A stretch of DNA of 64,000 nt from JAVBKX01 sp031553835 (GCA_031553835.1 JAVBKX010000001.1:1-64000); one strand, 5' to 3'. Counted from the stretch's first letter, positions 23,251 to 32,229 are shown. The notes: generated by a model from the sequence alone, not told the origin. Numbers and translations: made by a program.

Positions 23251-24804
23251 TTAAAGCGGTAAATTATCGTGTTTCTTTGGCGGATTTACCTGTTTCTTAG
23301 TCGATAATTGTTGCAAAGCACGAATTATACGGAAACGGGTATTTCTCGGTTCGATCACGTCATCGATATATCCATACTTGGCAGCATTATACGGATTAGC
23401 AAATGCCTTGGTATATTCAGCTTCTTTTTCAGACAAATAAGCTGTCGGATTTTCTGATTCTTTCGCTTCTTTTGCATACAACACTTCCACAGCGCCTGCG
23501 CCACCCATTACTGCTATTTCGGCAGTTGGCCATGCATAATTCATATCGCCACGCAATTGCTTGCAACTCATCACAATGTGCGCTCCTCCGTATGATTTAC
23601 GAAGAGTAACCGTCACTTTGGGAACTGTCGCTTCGCCATAAGCATACAATAATTTTGCGCCATGCACAATGACCCCGCCATATTCCTGGCCTGTGCCCGG
23701 AAGGAATCCCGGAACATCGACCAGTGTTACCAACGGAATATTGAATGCATCGCAAAAACGCACAAATCGCGCCGCTTTACGGGAAGCATTGATATCGAGT
23801 ACCCCGGCTAAACACTTGGGCTGGTTAGCAACAATTCCAACCGCATGTCCATTCATGCGGGCAAATCCGACAATGATATTTTGTGCGTAGTTGGCGTGTA
23901 CTTCCAAAAATTCTCCATTGTCAATGATAGCACCAATAACATCATACATGTCATAAGGTTTATTGGGACTATCCGGAATAATTTCATTCAAAGCATCCTC
24001 AACACGGTCAATCGGATCGTTATTATTTTTTACAGGAGGTTCTTCCAGGTTGTTTTGAGGAAGGAAGCTCAACAGACGGCGAATTAACGAGATGCCTTCT
24101 TCTCCATTTTCAACCATAAAGTGAGTCACACCTGATTTAGAAGCGTGAACAGCGGCACCGCCCAATTCTTCCTGGGTTACATCTTCTCCTGTCACGGTTT
24201 TCACCACTTTCGGACCGGTTAAGAACATGTAGCTCATGCCTTGTACCATAATGGTAAAGTCAGTCAATGCAGGAGAATATACAGCGCCTCCGGCACAAGG
24301 GCCAAAGATTCCGGAAATTTGGGGCACCACCCCGGATGCCATGATATTGCGTTGGAAAATTTCGGCATAACCTCCCAAGGCATTGATTCCTTCCTGAATA
24401 CGAGCGCCTCCCGAGTCATTCAATCCGATAATGGGAGCTCCCATACGCATGGCCATATCCATTACTTTACAGATTTTTTGCGCCATGGTTTCGGACAGCG
24501 ATCCTCCGATAACAGTAAAATCTTGTGCAAAAATATATACCAGACGGCCTTCAATTGTACCATAACCGGTTACAACCCCATCTCCCGGGTATTGCTTTTT
24601 TTCCATGCCAAAATTTGTACAACGATGTTGTACAAACATATCCAATTCTTCAAAACTGCCTTCATCCACTAACATGGTAATACGTTCCCGAGCAGTATAT
24701 TTCCCTTGGGCATGTTGTTTTTCAATGGCTTTTTCGCCACCCCCCATACGAGCTTTTTGTCTCAGCTCTATGAGTTCTTTGACTTTTTCAAGTTGATTAC
24801 TCAT
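23251..24804 (-). CDS. mmdA: Methylmalonyl-CoA decarboxylase alpha subunit (carboxyltransferase)
   Basis: 517 aa, the usual length. Two crotonase-like carboxyltransferase halves: the first with DSGGARIQEG and GPCAGGAVYSPAL, the second with DVPGFLPGTGQEYGG and a conserved KSYGGAHIVM. It moves the carboxyl group from methylmalonyl-CoA to the biotin carrier, giving propionyl-CoA. It would also fit a propionyl-CoA carboxylase beta subunit, but the adjacent membrane subunits indicate the Na+ pump. It is the second gene of the operon. Confidence 0.93.
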   Translation of the reverse strand: MSNQLEKVKELIELRQKARMGGGEKAIEKQHAQGKYTARERITMLVDEGSFEELDMFVQHRCTNFGMEKKQYPGDGVVTGYGTIEGRLVYIFAQDFTVIGGSLSETMAQKICKVMDMAMRMGAPIIGLNDSGGARIQEGINALGGYAEIFQRNIMASGVVPQISGIFGPCAGGAVYSPALTDFTIMVQGMSYMFLTGPKVVKTVTGEDVTQEELGGAAVHASKSGVTHFMVENGEEGISLIRRLLSFLPQNNLEEPPVKNNNDPIDRVEDALNEIIPDSPNKPYDMYDVIGAIIDNGEFLEVHANYAQNIIVGFARMNGHAVGIVANQPKCLAGVLDINASRKAARFVRFCDAFNIPLVTLVDVPGFLPGTGQEYGGVIVHGAKLLYAYGEATVPKVTVTLRKSYGGAHIVMSCKQLRGDMNYAWPTAEIAVMGGAGAVEVLYAKEAKESENPTAYLSEKEAEYTKAFANPYNAAKYGYIDDVIEPRNTRFRIIRALQQLSTKKQVNPPKKHDNLPL

Positions 24805-24836
24805 AACTTTTATTTGGAATTACAAGAATAAAAAAA

Positions 24837-24880
24837 ATGAAGGAAATGAAAATAATTATTCATTCTTTCATTTTCTTCAT
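24837..24880 (-). repeat. Intra-operon hairpin between mce and mmdA
   Basis: Inverted repeat ATGAAGGAAATGAAA (24837-24851) and TTTCATTTTCTTCAT (24866-24880), 14 of 15 paired. A similar ATGAAAGGA-rich stretch lies at 23181-23230 between mmdA and the gamma-like gene. These could stabilise or process the operon mRNA and set subunit ratios. Confidence 0.55.
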
Positions 24881-24895
24881 CCTTTCATTAATTAA

Positions 24896-25300
24896 TTATT
24901 TGTGGTCACAAAATTCGGTAAGTACACTGCAAGTGGATTTCGGATGTAAGAAAGCGATATTCAATCCTTCAGCGCCCCCACGGGGAGTTTTATCTATCAA
25001 TTGAACACCTTTGCCTTCTACCTCGGCGAGGGCTTGAGCCACATCAGGCACAGCAAAGGCTATGTGATGAATGCCTTCCCCTTTCTTTTCAATGAATTTA
25101 GCAATTGTAGAATCTTCAGAAGTAGGTTCCAACAACTCGATTTTCGTTTGCCCTACCTGAAAAAAAGCAGTTTTTACTTTCTGGTCGGCCACTTCTTCAA
25201 TGCTATAACATTTCAGCCCCAACACTTTTTCATAATACGGAAGGCATGCTTCAATACTTTTGACAGCAATGCCTAAATGTTCAATATGAGATATTTCCAT
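24896..25300 (-). CDS. mce: Methylmalonyl-CoA epimerase
   Basis: 134 aa, the standard length, one VOC/glyoxalase domain pair. Metal ligands are visible as His8 in IEHLGIAV, the ELLEP segment, and the GIHHIAFAV His. It interconverts (R)- and (S)-methylmalonyl-CoA, linking the B12 mutase to the decarboxylase. It is first in the operon, with the -7 box at 25340. The cobalamin adenosyltransferase at 55 kb would serve the same pathway. Confidence 0.94.
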   Translation of the reverse strand: MEISHIEHLGIAVKSIEACLPYYEKVLGLKCYSIEEVADQKVKTAFFQVGQTKIELLEPTSEDSTIAKFIEKKGEGIHHIAFAVPDVAQALAEVEGKGVQLIDKTPRGGAEGLNIAFLHPKSTCSVLTEFCDHK

Positions 25301-25339
25301 ACAAACTAAGGATTAATAAAACTAAGATAAATAAGGACG

Positions 25340-25347
25340 CAAATATA
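25340..25347 (-). promoter_or_regulatory. -7 box of the mce-mmd operon
   Basis: TATATTTG on the minus strand, 40 nt before the mce start. Confidence 0.55.
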
Positions 25348-25379
25348 CGACCTTCTGTTCAATAAAGAAAATTTTACAT

Positions 25380-26366
25380 TTAAAAAGAGACAGAAATTTC
25401 AGCAGGAATAGTACCGGTTGTCCATTTCGGACCATTTTGCACTAACCGGATGGCTTCTTTATCGGCAGAACTGCACAACGATTGAATGACTCTGATATGA
25501 GATGGCTTGCCGGAAGAGTCAACGTCAAACCTGAGTCGCACCACTCCTTTAGCATCCTTGCACACATCATCCTGCGGATGTACTAAATGATCTTTTAAAT
25601 ATTGTTGGTAGGCGCCTATGCCATTTTGAGGAACGGGAGCAACCGGAGATTGCGCTTTCTTTTCTGCCGAACGTTGTAAATCGGCATCCAGCATGGCTGT
25701 CGATTTATTATCGGATACAATTTCGTCAACCGGGATGAGCGATCCGGAGGCTTGGCTATCTTTCAAAGATTCTGTTTTGGAGGATACATCAGCCAACAGA
25801 AGAACATTAGGCTGAGGGCTTTGAATCGGCATAAAATGCAATTGCATATCAGCGATTTCCTGTTCCTGCAGTTTTTTTTGCTCCTCTCTCCAACGCATAA
25901 TTTCAGCCATACGCGCCGCTGCGATCAGTTCTTTATCTTTGGGATGATAAATCGTTAAAGTATCGGTAGCGAGTCTTTCAATCTCCGGTTCAATGGCCGG
26001 CAGTGTTTCATGAGCTTCCGGAGCTACTGCAGCGCCATCTGTTTCTGTAGGTAGCACCGCTTCGGCAACCTGCACTTCAGTGGAATTATTATGCCAATAT
26101 GTTTTCAGTAAAAAACCGGTCACTCCGATACAAAACAATACGGATGCAGCAATACCCCAGATTTTCCAATGCACTCGTTTCTTAGTCTGAAAACGTTCCT
26201 GGATATTTTTTTGTAATCGATCGATTGATTGAACATGATTATTTTCAAACAGATCATATCCATCTATCGCTTCCGACAAAAACGGATCTTTCATCGCCTG
26301 AAATTCAATGCGGTGAGCGTCTTTTCCGGATCTTTTCCCTTGAATATACCGTCGTAAATTTTTCAT
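25380..26366 (-). CDS. Membrane protein with TonB C-terminal domain, likely anti-sigma factor
   Basis: 328 aa. The cytoplasmic N-terminus (1-67) begins MKNLRRYIQGKRSGKDAHRI and includes MKDPFLSEAIDGYDL, a motif typical of Bacteroidota anti-sigma/TonB hybrids. A membrane helix (IWGIAASVLFCIGVTGFLL, ~69-88), an acidic and Pro-rich spacer, and a TonB-C domain (~255-328, YLKDHLVHPQD, GVVRLRFDVDSSGK) follow. It overlaps the sigma gene by 4 nt (ATGA), so the two are made together. I infer that it holds the sigma factor at the membrane and senses an envelope signal through the TonB-like domain. Confidence 0.8.
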   Translation of the reverse strand: MKNLRRYIQGKRSGKDAHRIEFQAMKDPFLSEAIDGYDLFENNHVQSIDRLQKNIQERFQTKKRVHWKIWGIAASVLFCIGVTGFLLKTYWHNNSTEVQVAEAVLPTETDGAAVAPEAHETLPAIEPEIERLATDTLTIYHPKDKELIAAARMAEIMRWREEQKKLQEQEIADMQLHFMPIQSPQPNVLLLADVSSKTESLKDSQASGSLIPVDEIVSDNKSTAMLDADLQRSAEKKAQSPVAPVPQNGIGAYQQYLKDHLVHPQDDVCKDAKGVVRLRFDVDSSGKPSHIRVIQSLCSSADKEAIRLVQNGPKWTTGTIPAEISVSF

Positions 26367-26917
26367 GTATCCTGATGTTTTTCCAAACAGATTTTCAAAT
26401 TTCTCTTCCCATTTTGAATATGACTTTTTACTGTTTTCAATAAAAAACCGGTCTGTTCGGCAATTTCCGCATACGACATTTCTTCTATAAAAAACATGGT
26501 AATACCCGCACGCTGCGGCTTCGGTAATTTTTCCAAGCAGCGGTTTAAAGCAGCTGTCTGTGCATCCGAACGATCTTCTTCTTCAAATAGATGCAAAACT
26601 GCATCGGATTCCATAATTTCAGTGTTAAAATCTACGTAAACAGACCTGTTTTCCTTTCGTAATATCTGGAGACAATGATTTTTGGTTACGCTATAAAGCC
26701 AGGTTCGAAATTCTTTGATTTCATAATTGTTCACTTTTGGAAGCAATTCTTCGAATAATTCCATAACTGCATCTTCTGCTTTCTCCCGGTTTTGCAAATA
26801 TTTCAGGCAAAGACCATAGGTCAACGGCACATACCGCTGAAACAGCTCTCCGAAATATTCAGGTTGATTGGTTCTCGTAAATTCTTTCAGTAAAGCCTCG
26901 TCGTTATAGGTTGTCAT
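26363..26917 (-). CDS. ECF RNA polymerase sigma factor
   Basis: 184 aa. Region 2 spans ~20-90 (YGLCLKYLQNREKAEDAVME, then FRTWLYSVTKNHCLQ), and region 4 ~120-175 with LEKLPKPQRAGITMFF, MSYAEIAEQTGF and VKSHIQNGKRNL. There is no region 3. It directs RNA polymerase to a small regulon, presumably including itself. It has a -7 box (TAGCTTTG on the minus strand, 26953-26960). It is partnered with the downstream TonB-type anti-sigma gene. Confidence 0.92.
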   Translation of the reverse strand: MTTYNDEALLKEFTRTNQPEYFGELFQRYVPLTYGLCLKYLQNREKAEDAVMELFEELLPKVNNYEIKEFRTWLYSVTKNHCLQILRKENRSVYVDFNTEIMESDAVLHLFEEEDRSDAQTAALNRCLEKLPKPQRAGITMFFIEEMSYAEIAEQTGFLLKTVKSHIQNGKRNLKICLEKHQDT

Positions 26918-27013
26918 GCTTTTCAGGATGGTTTCTCTTGTGTTGTTCTCTGCAAAGCTAATGATTTTTCAACAATACACCAGCATTCCAAAGATTTTTT
27001 TTACATTTTCTCT

Positions 27014-28255
27014 CTATCCGAGAAATGCTGCTACGTGCATGGCTACAATATTGTCTTTCAGCACCTGGCTTTGAGGATCATTCGATAAAATAAAACTTTG
27101 TTTGAGCGGTTTATTTAAAATTTTCTGCAAATCAACCAAATGCCGCGCATCGGTATGGTTAACGCGATTTGACATTTTAACAACAATGGCAATATAAAAT
27201 TCGGGGGTTTCCAATAATACATCCACCTCTCTTCCGTCTAATGTTGTCAAATGATAACAGGAAGCGGATAGTTGACTGGTTTTCATCTGTTTATACAACT
27301 CCGAAATTATAGCGCTTTTAAACTCATGAACTGCCAGGCTGCCCTGTTTATGTAATACGGCTTGCAATATTCCCGGATCTAAAAAATGCACTTTGGGCGA
27401 TTTAACCAATTTTTTCGAAGTATTTGCTTCCCAAGACGGTAGCGATATGACCTGATAACATTTTTCTAAATAATGTACATATCGCTGGGCGGTAGGCACC
27501 GACACTTCCGCTTCTTTTGATATAGCTGAAAAATTAATGACACTACCCGTATTTTGGGCGATATATTGTTGTGCTTTTATAAAAGGCATCATGTTGCGTA
27601 AGGATACAAAATGCCTGACATCTTGTTCTAAAAAAGCAGTGGCATACGAATTGAGCCATTTCAAACGGTCATCCTCTTTCATTTCTTTCTCTGTAAGAGC
27701 CGGATAACCTCCATATTTAAGGTAAAACTGCAAGGCTTCCATTTTTTTCGCATACCGGGTATCGGAAGAAAATGGAGCGCTTAATGATTCGATTCCCCTA
27801 CCCCCTTTCATATAGCGTTGAAAAAAGGAAAGAAAAACATTATCATCCCAGGAACTTGTAGCTAATTCGGGTAATGTCAGGGGAAATATTTCTATGGCGG
27901 TATAACGTTTGGTACGTTTTTCATTTTCCTGCTCCAAATTAGATAACTGACCCGATGATAACAAAATATATTTTGTATCGATATACCGTTCTGTTGTAGA
28001 TTGTATATTATGAAGCAATTGTGGTATGCGTTGTACTTCATCGACAATGGCATGGGGATATACTTCCCGCCATTGAGCGCTCGTCAGGTTTTGGTAATTT
28101 TCCTGCTGAGTCGGATCCTCTACCGAAAGATATTTATAATCAGGGAAACCGGCGGTTGCAATGGTTGTTTTCCCTGTAGCCCGGGCGCCTGTCAATAAAA
28201 TCAGTTTCGTTTGATTCCGGGTTGGTAATAATTCTAAAATAGCTCTCCTCTTCAT
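27014..28255 (-). CDS. AAA-type ATPase with DUF4143 domain
   Basis: 413 aa. The Walker A is GARATGKTT near residue 24, and the Walker B is HAIVDEVQRIP near residue 70. The C-terminal half is the DUF4143 domain, which contains a nuclease-like fold (LDGREVDVLLETPE resembles the D-ExK core). These proteins are very common in Bacteroidota, mostly of unknown role, sometimes linked to toxin-antitoxin or mobile-element defence. It is a single gene with the -7 box TATCTTTG at 28291-28298. Confidence 0.88.
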   Translation of the reverse strand: MKRRAILELLPTRNQTKLILLTGARATGKTTIATAGFPDYKYLSVEDPTQQENYQNLTSAQWREVYPHAIVDEVQRIPQLLHNIQSTTERYIDTKYILLSSGQLSNLEQENEKRTKRYTAIEIFPLTLPELATSSWDDNVFLSFFQRYMKGGRGIESLSAPFSSDTRYAKKMEALQFYLKYGGYPALTEKEMKEDDRLKWLNSYATAFLEQDVRHFVSLRNMMPFIKAQQYIAQNTGSVINFSAISKEAEVSVPTAQRYVHYLEKCYQVISLPSWEANTSKKLVKSPKVHFLDPGILQAVLHKQGSLAVHEFKSAIISELYKQMKTSQLSASCYHLTTLDGREVDVLLETPEFYIAIVVKMSNRVNHTDARHLVDLQKILNKPLKQSFILSNDPQSQVLKDNIVAMHVAAFLG

Positions 28256-28598
28256 AACTATCTGGATTGATTAATGCTTTGTTTGCAACGCAAAGATACT
28301 CAAGCATCATTAAAAATCCAAAATAAATCTACATTTTTCTCAAAATTTAAATTTAGAATTTAAAATATTACTCCTATATTGAATGCGGCTAAAGAATGGA
28401 TTTTCAAGCGATAAAAAACAGAAGCTATTCGGGTTTTTATTTTTCGGACAGAGAATGACGGGTTATTTTATCACGTATTTATCTGTATTAAATTTTATTA
28501 TTTACGTCCTTTTATAAATTTGCCAATATTTTTTGTAAAAAATGAGCTATACGAATATTATTTTCGAGAATATTAAAAAAATAAAAGGGAGGAAATTT
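28256..28598. other. Intergenic stretch, AT-rich
   Basis: Holds the -7 box of the ATPase gene (minus, 28291-28298) and a plus-strand TAAATTTG (28515-28522) leading to a short ORF that soon runs antisense into the LD-carboxypeptidase gene. I see no convincing gene or strong hairpin. Confidence 0.5.
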
Positions 28599-29489
28599 TT
28601 AAAACAAAAGGCGAACAGCATCATCCACTTCCAAACTGACAGAAGCGCCACAAACCAGGGGATAATTTTCTTTTACATGTCCAACCGGAAATCCAAAACA
28701 AACAGGATAATTGTATTCGGCGACAAGATTCAGAATAACCTGTTCTATATTTGCCGGCATACCGGGATCTTCTTCATATTCAGTAAAGCGACCAATAATT
28801 AATCCTGAAAGCATATTCAATACGCCGCTCAATTTCAAGTTGTAAAACATACGTTCGATTTGATATGGCTTTTCACCAATATCTTCGATAAATAAAATGG
28901 TATCGTTGACGGGAATATCATACGGAGTTCCACACAATCCTGAGAGTACCGACAAATTCCCCCCTCTGAGGGTTCCGCAACTTCTTCCTCTTCGGTTGAG
29001 CGGATGCGAGGGAATGAGATATCGCGGGAGATCGCCAAAAAGTATCTCTTTCAGATAAAGTACAGATTTGTCTTCTCCTTCTTCCGATAAATGACGGCAC
29101 ATGGGCGCATGAATGGATGCAATATTATGCAATTGCATGGACGCATGTAAGGCTGTAATATCACTATATCCGATGATCCATTTCGGAGCATTCCAGATGG
29201 CATTAAAACGAAGTGAATGTAATAAGTGAACAACGCCATACCCTCCACGACTACAAAAAACGGCTTTAATATCAGGATTATCCAGCGTATATTGCAAATC
29301 CTGCAACCGTTCGGTAATCGTTCCGGAAAACCTGCCAGATTTTCCTAAGGTATGCGATCCCACTACAACATGCAGCCCCCATTGCTTGATTATTTGCTTT
29401 GCGTTGACAACATACTGTGGATCAATATATCCGGCAGGAGAAACAATCGCGACAGTATCACCGGGGTGTAATGCAGGAGGAAAGATCAT
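28599..29489 (-). CDS. ldcA: LD-carboxypeptidase (peptidase family S66)
   Basis: 296 aa. The catalytic Ser is in IIGYSDITAL, Glu in LFIEDIGE, and His in GFPVGHVKEN, the S66 triad. There is no signal peptide, as expected for the cytoplasmic recycling enzyme. It removes the terminal D-Ala from murein tetrapeptides (LD bond) during peptidoglycan recycling; microcin-C-type resistance (MccF) is a relative. Single gene, separated from gyrB by a repeat-rich spacer. Confidence 0.9.
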   Translation of the reverse strand: MIFPPALHPGDTVAIVSPAGYIDPQYVVNAKQIIKQWGLHVVVGSHTLGKSGRFSGTITERLQDLQYTLDNPDIKAVFCSRGGYGVVHLLHSLRFNAIWNAPKWIIGYSDITALHASMQLHNIASIHAPMCRHLSEEGEDKSVLYLKEILFGDLPRYLIPSHPLNRRGRSCGTLRGGNLSVLSGLCGTPYDIPVNDTILFIEDIGEKPYQIERMFYNLKLSGVLNMLSGLIIGRFTEYEEDPGMPANIEQVILNLVAEYNYPVCFGFPVGHVKENYPLVCGASVSLEVDDAVRLLF

Positions 29490-29493
29490 CGTA

Positions 29494-29597
29494 AGTTGGG
29501 AGTTTGGAATGGAGAGTGGAGAATTGAAAATTGAGAGTGGAGAGTGAATAAAAATTAGTAACTATAAATTCTCAACTCTCCATTCTCAACTCTTCAC
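29494..29597. repeat. GAGAGT-type inverted repeat region
   Basis: Left arm contains GGAGAGTGGAGAATTG and TTGAGAGTGGAGAGTGAA; right arm TTCTCAACTCTCCATTCTCA then ACTCTTCAC. The same units occur at 59270-59339. It lies between gyrB and ldcA and forms an imperfect stem. It is a dispersed intergenic element of the host genome. Confidence 0.7.
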
Positions 29598-29602
29598 TAA
29601 CT

Positions 29603-31558
29603 CTAAGCATCTATATTTGCGTAAGTTGCATTTTCTTCGATAAATTCCCGGCGAGGCGCAACATCTTCGCCCATCAGCATGGCAAAAACATGGTCGGCAT
29701 CGGCAGCATTTTCGATAGTTACCTGACGAAGAGTACGGTTTTCCGGGTTCATTGTAGTCTCCCAAAGTTGCTCGGCGTTCATTTCACCAAGACCTTTATA
29801 CCGCTGAGTATGAATCATTTTCTCATCACCATTGCCATGCTTGTCGATAAATAATTGCCGCTGCTGATCATTCCAGCAATATTCTTCTATTTTCCCTTTT
29901 TTGCAAAGATATAAAGGAGGGGTGGCAATATAAACATACCCTTTTTCCAATAATGGACGCATGTGGCGAAAGAAAAATGTCAGGATAAGTGTTGCAATGT
30001 GGCTTCCGTCAACATCAGCATCGGTCATGATCACCACTTTATGATACCGTAGTTTCACAATATTCAATGCCTTGCTATCGTCCTCGGTTCCAATTGTAAC
30101 ACCAAGCGCAGTAAAAATATTACGAATTTCGTCGCTTTCAAGTACTTTGTGCGGCATGGCTTTCTCCACATTGAGAATTTTCCCCCGCAATGGAAGTATC
30201 GCTTGAAATGCACGGTCACGACCTTGTTTTGCCGTTCCTCCGGCCGAATCTCCCTCGACTAAGAATATTTCACAACGTTCCGGATCTTTATCCGAACAGT
30301 CTGCCAATTTTCCCGGAAGTCCTCCTCCCGCCAAAGGCGACTTGCGTTGCACCATTTCACGAGCTTTGCGAGCGGCATGGCGGGCCGTTGCTGCTAAAAT
30401 AACTTTTTCAACTATTAGTTTAGCTTCTTTAGGATGTTCTTCAAGATAATAGCCCAAAGCCTCTGCTACAGCCATATCTACAGCGCCAATCACTTCATTG
30501 TTACCCAATTTGGTTTTGGTCTGTCCTTCAAACTGAGGTTCGGCTACTTTGATAGAAATAACTGCCGTTAACCCTTCACGAAAATCGTCTCCGCTGATTT
30601 CGATTTTGACTTTATCCAACATTTTGGAATCTTCAGCATATTTCTTCAACGTCCGGGTCAATCCGCGACGAAATCCGGCCAAATGTGTACCTCCTTCTAT
30701 CGTATTGATATTATTTACATACGAATATACATTTTCAATGTAGGAAGTATTGTATGTCATCGCGACTTCTACCGGAACCCCTTGCTTTTCAGTAATAATA
30801 TGAATTACTTCTTCAATTAGGGGTTCTTTGGCCGCATCGATAAATTTGACGTATTCTTTCAATCCTTCGGACGAAAAAAATGCTTCGGATTTGAAAGTTC
30901 CATCGTCCTTTATTACCCGTTTGTCTGTCAGAGTGAGGTGTATGCCAGCATTAAGATACGCTAATTCTCGAAGACGGGCAGCCAGAATTTCATATTTATA
31001 TTCAGTAACAATAAAGATGGAGCTATCCGGTTTGAAGCTGATAGTAGTCCCCGTTTTATCGGTCTTACCTATCACTGCAACATCTGCCAGCGGTTTGCCG
31101 CAGGAATATTCCTGCATATATATTTTTCCTTCGTTATGGATTTCTGCTTTTAAATGGGTGGACAACGCGTTGACACAGGAAACTCCGACCCCATGAAGTC
31201 CTCCGGATACTTTATAGGAATCTTTATCAAATTTACCTCCGGCGTGAAGTACTGTAAGTACAACCTCCAGGGCTGATTTATTTTCTTTTTTCATGTGGCC
31301 GACAGGAATTCCACGACCATTGTCCGATACGGTTATCGAGTTATCTTCGTTGATGACTACGTCAATAGCAGTACAGTAACCGGCCAACGCTTCGTCAATT
31401 GAATTATCAACCACTTCATATACTAAATGATGTAATCCTTTTTGACCAATGTCGCCGATATACATGGCAGGTCTTTTTCTAACGGCTTCCAAGCCTTCCA
31501 ATACCTGAATACTATCCGCGGAATAACCGTTAGAACCATTCTTTGTTTCTTCGCTCAT
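29603..31558 (-). CDS. gyrB: DNA gyrase subunit B
   Basis: 651 aa, full length. The N-terminal GHKL ATPase has the VVDNSIDEA and DNGRGIPVG motifs. The transducer domain and TOPRIM domain follow, with EGDSAGG and DADVDGSHI. The C-terminus ends RREFIEENATYANIDA, which is standard for Bacteroidota GyrB. With GyrA it introduces negative supercoils. It lies alone behind its own promoter. Confidence 0.96.
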   Translation of the reverse strand: MSEETKNGSNGYSADSIQVLEGLEAVRKRPAMYIGDIGQKGLHHLVYEVVDNSIDEALAGYCTAIDVVINEDNSITVSDNGRGIPVGHMKKENKSALEVVLTVLHAGGKFDKDSYKVSGGLHGVGVSCVNALSTHLKAEIHNEGKIYMQEYSCGKPLADVAVIGKTDKTGTTISFKPDSSIFIVTEYKYEILAARLRELAYLNAGIHLTLTDKRVIKDDGTFKSEAFFSSEGLKEYVKFIDAAKEPLIEEVIHIITEKQGVPVEVAMTYNTSYIENVYSYVNNINTIEGGTHLAGFRRGLTRTLKKYAEDSKMLDKVKIEISGDDFREGLTAVISIKVAEPQFEGQTKTKLGNNEVIGAVDMAVAEALGYYLEEHPKEAKLIVEKVILAATARHAARKAREMVQRKSPLAGGGLPGKLADCSDKDPERCEIFLVEGDSAGGTAKQGRDRAFQAILPLRGKILNVEKAMPHKVLESDEIRNIFTALGVTIGTEDDSKALNIVKLRYHKVVIMTDADVDGSHIATLILTFFFRHMRPLLEKGYVYIATPPLYLCKKGKIEEYCWNDQQRQLFIDKHGNGDEKMIHTQRYKGLGEMNAEQLWETTMNPENRTLRQVTIENAADADHVFAMLMGEDVAPRREFIEENATYANIDA

Positions 31559-31623
31559 TATATATTATCTTTTTAACGTTTGATCTGCTTTTGCAGGTGC
31601 GTAAACCATTTTCAAAAAGCTAA

Positions 31624-31653
31624 CAAATGTACAAAAAAAGATTCACATGACAA
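31624..31653 (-). promoter_or_regulatory. gyrB promoter
   Basis: Minus strand TTG (31651-31653), 19-nt spacer, TACATTTG (31624-31631). It abuts the rpsT terminator: the -33 element lies at the edge of its stem. Confidence 0.65.
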
Positions 31654-31654
31654 A

Positions 31655-31686
31655 AAAAAGCCGACCCGTTTCCGGGTCGGCTTTTT
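31655..31686 (-). terminator. rpsT terminator
   Basis: 14-bp stem AAAAAGCCGACCCG (31655-31668) with CGGGTCGGCTTTTT (31673-31686) and a TTTC loop. Confidence 0.95.
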
Positions 31687-31714
31687 AAATACTTTAATAT
31701 AATGAAATGCTTGA

Positions 31715-31969
31715 TTAATTCAAGCTGTTCACGTGGCGCGCTAATTTGGATTTCAGGTTGCCGGCTTTATTTTTATGTATAACATTTTTCTTAGCCAGTT
31801 TATCCAACATGGAACTAACTTTTTTGTATAAATCCTGAGCAACCGCTTTATCGGTCGTACTACGAAGGCCCCTCACAGCATTTCTGGCCGTTTTGGCATG
31901 ATACCTGTTTTGTAATTTCCGTTTTAACGTTTGCCTTATCCTTTTGACGGATGATTTGTGATTTGCCAT
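31715..31969 (-). CDS. rpsT: 30S ribosomal protein S20
   Basis: 84 aa, strongly basic, helical, starting MANHKSSVKRIRQTLKRKLQ and with the family motif VIHKNKAGNLKSKLARHV near the end. It binds 16S rRNA early in 30S assembly. It follows tRNA-Glu on the same strand with a short spacer, so the tRNA is probably processed from the same transcript; a strong terminator follows. Confidence 0.96.
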   Translation of the reverse strand: MANHKSSVKRIRQTLKRKLQNRYHAKTARNAVRGLRSTTDKAVAQDLYKKVSSMLDKLAKKNVIHKNKAGNLKSKLARHVNSLN

Positions 31970-32007
31970 TTCAACAATGCGTTTTTAAATCTTTTTATTT
32001 TTATCTT

Positions 32008-32082
32008 TGGTAGCCCATAGGGGAATCGAACCCCTCTTTCAAGAATGAAAATCTTGCGTCCTAACCGATAGACGAATGGGCC
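32008..32082 (-). tRNA. tRNA-Glu (anticodon TTC)
   Basis: Cloverleaf on the minus strand: acceptor GGCCCAT with ATGGGCT, anticodon stem CAAGA/TCTTG with loop TTTTCAT giving anticodon TTC, and T-loop GGTTCGATTCC. CCA is encoded. Confidence 0.95.
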
Positions 32083-32124
32083 AACTGTTGCACCTCATCT
32101 CAGGAGGTTTTTCGTTTGCGGGTG

Positions 32125-32154
32125 CAAATATAGAGGGATTTTTTTTATTTGCAA
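32125..32154 (-). promoter_or_regulatory. Promoter of tRNA-Glu/rpsT
   Basis: Minus strand TTG (32152-32154), 19-nt spacer, TATATTTG (32125-32132). An inverted repeat TTGCACC/GGTGCAA (32087-32093, 32121-32127) spans the leader. Confidence 0.6.
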
Positions 32155-32229
32155 AATATTTTCATGTTTTTTTTACTATTTGCACAATGTATGATAACTT
32201 TGCTTCATCAAATTAATATTTTCCGGCAC

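Noticed and set aside
24001..24087. Long open frames on the plus strand opposite mmdA and gyrB
   Set aside because: They are shadows of strongly conserved genes on the other strand and have no start signals or recognisable products.
28542..28802. Plus-strand ORF with an upstream TAAATTTG
   Set aside because: Most of it lies antisense to the LD-carboxypeptidase gene, whose frame is clearly coding; the product has no recognisable pattern beyond the first ~25 residues.
32149..32229. Extended N-terminus of RecO
   Set aside because: The extra 27 codons precede or span the predicted promoter at 32195-32202 and do not match the conserved RecO start.
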